The notes beneath the pieces are model-generated. The model was not told where the DNA came from. It worked only from the letters and a program-made list of their open reading frames with translations, and did no database searches. Made by a program: the position numbers and the translations under genes. Below are positions 59,748 through 64,000 of a stretch of DNA of 64,000 nt, piece by piece (the stretch's first letter is position 1; the number at the start of each line of letters is the position of its first letter). Location: NCBI RefSeq assembly GCF_003473485.1, contig NC_053046.1:14952001-15016000 (forward strand), given 5' to 3'. This DNA comes from Medicago truncatula. Lineage: Eukaryota > Streptophyta > Magnoliopsida > Fabales > Fabaceae.

Positions 59748-59919
59748 GGGAATGAATCCTTAAATTTTTTCTCTTATCTCTCCTGTGTATTCAATCTCAC
59801 CATCGAATGGAAACATGTGAGACGAGTTATTAATATAATTTGGGAGTAAAAATTGTAGTATTGAGATTGAATACACTCGAGAGAGATGAGAGGAATTTTT
59901 TTTAGAGAATCCATTTCCC
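59748..59919. mobile_element. Small MITE, 172 bp
   Basis: Inverted arms: left GGGAATGAATCCTTAAATTT..TCTCTCCTGTGTATTCAATC, right GATTGAATACACTCGAGAGA..TAGAGAATCCATTTCCC. About 50 bases pair on each side around a short loop. Target duplication is uncertain (ATTACT occurs at both flanks, but offset by three bases on the right). Confidence 0.75.
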
Positions 59920-62508
59920 TCATTACTAAACAACACATATGCAGTCTGATTTTTCAGATTAATATATATTTAATTTTTAGTAAAGTGTCAAAAGTATATC
60001 TTACGCGAAACACATGGCATGAGATGCCATTATCTCACAATTGTGTTGTCATGCATAATCATATCATATGCAAGACAAAAATCATTCAGCTGCTCTATAA
60101 TAATATATGCTTAACTAGTAACCACCTCTTTGTTGTTTTCTTTGTCCTACGACAGACCCACCTCAGACAATGCAATTCAAAGATTTTCTCCATCACTAAA
60201 TTTAGTTGACACAACATTTTAAAAGTTGAACTGAAAATTGAATCAGCAAGTCTTCTGGATCATTATTTAAACACCTCAAATTGAAATGAGATCGTAATCG
60301 AACTGTTTAAATAACTAAATCATAAAGAATGCCGATTCATTGTTTAATCAGTTGAATTCTCTAGTTTGATACTACAATTTTCAAAACATTTAGTGAAAAG
60401 AGACAATATTAGTTTGCTCATATTTGACTAGTTAAATTTCTTAATTATTTAATATATTGTAGATTTGGTATCTTTCTCTATGAGATCCAGCTATATACTA
60501 CACCACCGTAGAAGCCACCCCCACCATTTTTTTTCCTTCTTGAAATTGGTGTTGAGTTGTGCTACTGTCATTTTGCCAAGGCAAAGTCGGTGAAGGTCAA
60601 AGACATGTGTGCACCCCATTATTACGGATCAATAATGAGGACGTTGATCACTTACTCCTTTTTCTATAGGCCCCAGCATCATAGGTGCACTGCTTATTTT
60701 CCTTTATTTGGCCTTATAGGTTGTTGACCCAGATGAATAAAAAATTGAAAAAAGGTGTTGGATGAACCTTGGAAGGATGTACTTGGATTATTACATGCTT
60801 ATTTGTCAAGAAATAGGGAACCGTCTAAAAACCTATCACGACCAGTAGTTTTGGACTGTATGTTGAGTGAGCCATACTGCTTTCTTTGAGTGCAATGACA
60901 ACCGGCTCAATGCAAAAATTTTCACGAATGATTTGGCATTTGTGATGAGCATGGATTATTTTATTTATTTTTTTTCTTAAAGAAGGAATGAGTATGGAAA
61001 AATGAATAGTTATGATTATAAGTACGAAAGTGAATGCATGAATAAATTGTGACCAATAACTATATGTCAAACTTCAAAAGTTTGGCATAGTGTTATAAAG
61101 ATAAGTCTTGGACATGGAAGATAGGTTCAAGCTCCGATCGTCTCTTTGGAGAAATTTAATTGTAAATATCTTTTTAAGTTCTTTAAAAATTTAAGGTCTG
61201 TCTTATCTTAAACTCAGATAGCATCATTTCACCCATATTTTTTTATTTTATTTTAAATTGTGACCATTAACTTTTTATTCAAGCATCGCCCAATAACATA
61301 ACATAAACATACTAACGAGTAACAATCAACATTTGTCCATTAAAAAAACTCCTGAAGTCTTCTTTCAAGTTGTTTTTTGAATTCCTCTAAATTGGTGTTC
61401 TAGTTCTATAAAAAAATATATTGCGTGAGAATTTAATAACCATACACTAACGGTTAAAAAAGGTTTATATTTTTTTTTAAAGGAGTCGTTTTTTTTAAAA
61501 GAAAAAAACAAGTTTTACATAGTAATTCAAAGATTTACATCTTACCATAAAGTTAGGATAAAATATTGACACTTTTTGGTATCCCACACACATCCTTTGA
61601 AGTTTGAAGCACTAACACATCCCCATCACCATCATATCATGACTCCACATTCCTAATCTAAGAAACTCCTCCACCCCACATTTCATTTTCCACATCTATC
61701 TTGGCAGTTAAATGCTAAACCATCCAAAAAAGAATGCCTTCAATAAAGGGTCATGCACATTAATGAGTAGATAGAAGAAGGAATGGAATCTATCCTTGTT
61801 CCTTTTACTTCTTTTTACCCAAAAAGTGATAAAGCAAACCTCACCCAAAAACCAAAAGCATCCAAAAAAACAACCACCCTAATTTGACCTCACTTTCATC
61901 TTCCTACTGCTTGCAAGAAGTTGCTGATAAAGAACACTTTTGTCACTTAAAGAATCACATGCCATTAATGGTCCATATAGTGTGATTCTTTCTAGTCCAT
62001 GTACTAACTTTACTCTTCTTTTTCAGTTATAACCACATCTACTAGATGTAGTGTAGTTAATTTGTTACAACTCTATAAAGGGAAAACGGGCGCTCGATTT
62101 ACGCAATGTTTTAAAAATCGAATCAACGAAACCTCTGGATCATGCTGGTTCATTTGTTTTCAATCATTCAAATCGAAACAAAACAGCCGTTGAACCACTC
62201 AAATAACCAAATAGTAAAAAAAAAAAAACGGTTCAAGGTTTAACTGGTTGAAATGTCTAATTCAGTTCGAGTTTTAAAAGATTGACTCAAGTCCATATTC
62301 ACATATTAGGCCACATACACAAAAGAATGATATTGTTCAAAGACAATACCTTGATTAAGTTAAGTATTTCATATCATAACTTACATGTATTAGCACTAAA
62401 TAGAAAAGATCAAAGTATGAGAAGTAAGAACTAAACAAAATGGATTCATTGAATTTCAAAATATGAAAGTAGTTAAAAATACAAAAACACTATGTAACTT
62501 GTATCACA
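59920..62508. other. Intergenic between AP-1 gamma and the ATL gene
   Basis: No gene supported. 61075-61210 has a B-box-like 'aggttcaagctccgatcg' and may be another SINE relic. 62095-62290 repeats 'cggttcaaggtttaactgg'-like phrases that echo 60205-60330 ('aatcgaactgtttaaataac'), pointing to a dispersed repeat present twice. 62290-62508 is probable 3' UTR of the minus-strand ATL gene. Confidence 0.4.
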
Positions 62509-63615
62509 TCATGTACCTCTAGCTTTATTCATCCATTGCAAACTTTCATTGGCAACACAATTATGAAAATGTGTATCAGATGAACTTGGTATCTTACTAT
62601 CTTTCTTAGACCATTGCCAAATCTTTGAAACAGAAAAACTTTCACCTTTCCTTGCAATGTTGATTTTCTTGCCTTCAACATCACCATCATTGGAAAAACT
62701 CCCATCTTGAATTTCTCTAATTCCCTTCAATTGTCTCATACTACCATCACCCTTAGAAGCTTTCAAAGCAACTTGCAAATCTGAATCAGCAACAACATAT
62801 TGAAAAGACCCCATTGAATAACATCTCCTAACATCAAAATTACAATTACTACTCTCTCCTTCACTTTTTGCACCCCCTTCTTCATTATTTGAACTTCTAA
62901 ACTTTCCAAGCCTAACAGAAAAAACCCTTTTCCCATTCATTATATGATTTTCCATATCCTTGTTAACTGAACCAATCCCTATAACAAATTCTTCATCCCT
63001 TTCATCCTCAAACTCAAATATAGGATTTTTATCAAAAGAAAACCCTTGTGAATAAAGGGTATTTCTACATAAAGGACAAGATGAATTTGACAATAACCAT
63101 GTATCTATACAACTAATATGAAAAGCATGGTTACAATTTGGTAACAATCTTAACTTATCTTGTTCCAAAAACTCACATAAACAAACAGCACAATCAAATG
63201 GCTCTTTCAAACCAATTATCTCTTTGTAAATGAAAACAGGAAGTGCATCAATGAATGCTTGATCTAAACCTGAATCATGAAGATTGAAAAGCTGTTGTAA
63301 CTGTCTTTGGTATGCATCAGATTCAGACATTTCAGGAAATCTATTTGATTGAGAAATTGTTGTTGTTGATGATGATGATGAAGATCTATGCTTTATAAGA
63401 AATCTTACAAGTAAATGAAGAAAACCTAAGATGAAAAATATTATAGCTAATATAACTATGATGAAAAGTATTGCAGGGCTTATTTTGTTACCAGAAGATG
63501 AAGAAATTTGTGTTGGTTCTGAATTATAAGGAATTGATGAATATGGAGGAGAAATAATTGAAGGGTTTGTGATAGCACCATTGTTATTGTGGATTTGGGA
63601 GTGAAAAAAATGCAT
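62509..63615 (-). CDS. ATL-family RING-H2 E3 ubiquitin ligase (ATL46/47-like)
   Basis: One intronless frame of 368 residues, ATG at 63613-63615. Residues 47-70 are a transmembrane helix (PAILFIIVILAIIFFILGF). The GLD signature is at 116-118 (GLDQAFIDALPVF). Residues 142-183 form a canonical RING-H2 finger: CAVC, then CNHAFHISCIDTW and CPLC, with the Pro and Trp needed for E2 contact. Upstream SDAYQRQLQQLFNLHDSG and downstream RCYSMGSFQYV resemble the ATL46/47 subgroup. ATL proteins are membrane-bound ligases, often quickly induced by elicitors or other stress; targets are unknown. Low-complexity Ser runs at 78-85. All zinc ligands are present and the gene looks functional. Confidence 0.95.
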   Translation of the reverse strand: MHFFHSQIHNNNGAITNPSIISPPYSSIPYNSEPTQISSSSGNKISPAILFIIVILAIIFFILGFLHLLVRFLIKHRSSSSSSTTTISQSNRFPEMSESDAYQRQLQQLFNLHDSGLDQAFIDALPVFIYKEIIGLKEPFDCAVCLCEFLEQDKLRLLPNCNHAFHISCIDTWLLSNSSCPLCRNTLYSQGFSFDKNPIFEFEDERDEEFVIGIGSVNKDMENHIMNGKRVFSVRLGKFRSSNNEEGGAKSEGESSNCNFDVRRCYSMGSFQYVVADSDLQVALKASKGDGSMRQLKGIREIQDGSFSNDGDVEGKKINIARKGESFSVSKIWQWSKKDSKIPSSSDTHFHNCVANESLQWMNKARGT

Positions 63616-64000
63616 TTTTTGAGAATTTGGTGTTTGAAATTCAAATTAGAGATTGTAAATTATGAAGTGGTTTTGAATAAAGTTATTAACTTTGCTTGAT
63701 TTGAGATTAAACCCAACTCATACATTATGATAAAAACAAGCAATAAGCATATTAGATTAGAAGGGTTAAGAAGAGGATTAAGCAAAAGATTAACAAGAAA
63801 AAAATAAAAAATTTATGTTGGGTGTTTAAAGAGTGTGAGTGCAGTAACAATAATAGTATTATTATAATAATATTATAGAATTATGATAAGAGAAAATAAC
63901 ATGGGTGAGAAATGTCAATGTTTGCAGGGTGTAGTTGACCTACCATAGTTGTTGAAAATTTGAAATCTGAGGAAATAACTGAGTTGAGTTTAATTCTCTC
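63616..64000 (-). promoter_or_regulatory. Upstream region of the ATL gene
   Basis: AT-rich with repeated 'aataatattat' at 63850-63880. No firm TATA box or known element. A GTTGACC/GGTCAAC-type W-box core (TTGAC at 63933-63937, plus strand) is the only suggestive motif. Confidence 0.35.

Overview
The window is eukaryotic nuclear DNA from a plant. It is very AT-rich, has GT-AG introns, and carries plant-specific gene families (a CC-NB-LRR resistance gene, an ATL RING-H2 ligase, plant-type MIRO and AP-1 gamma) among many small transposons. The look of the repeats suggests a papilionoid legume such as Medicago or a relative; the species is an inference. There are no bacterial operons, CRISPR arrays or organellar blocks.

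Layout. 1-3893: a direct duplication of about 1.4 kb, each copy with two G-boxes and one short exon-like ORF. 4492-4689: six clustered palindromes. 5220-9784 (minus): a MIRO (mitochondrial Rho GTPase) pseudogene, missing its first GTPase domain and carrying a stop and two frameshifts. 12745-15760: inverted and direct repeats. 16028-17346 (minus): a five-exon gene for a 195-residue protein of unknown function, with five octapeptide repeats and one membrane segment. 17539-21892: a 0.9 kb duplication; one copy is split by a 1.7 kb long-TIR transposon that itself holds a CACTA-type MITE. 22095-28459: a repeat nest with LINE scraps, a decayed Ty1/copia element, tRNA-derived SINEs and a hAT-type element with an exact 8-bp target duplication.

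32223-36225 (plus): a seven-exon NHL-repeat gene for 560 residues, with signal peptide, transmembrane segment and a tail of repeated YNGW(E/D)GDL/Gln-rich units. 37140-38620: two diverged copies of LINE-derived zinc-finger/RNase H sequence. 41250-43950 (minus): a CC-NB-LRR gene broken by a two-base deletion just after the P-loop. 45465-58738 (plus): an intact 18-exon AP-1 gamma adaptin gene for 872 residues, with transposons and a run of 22 G in its introns. 62509-63615 (minus): an intronless ATL46/47-like RING-H2 ubiquitin ligase.

The genes do not form a pathway. AP-1 gamma is a trans-Golgi housekeeping gene; the NB-LRR and ATL genes belong to families often tied to defence. I found no convincing new multi-gene system. 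The least explained items are the octapeptide-repeat membrane protein, the palindrome cluster and the duplicated G-box promoter/exon module.
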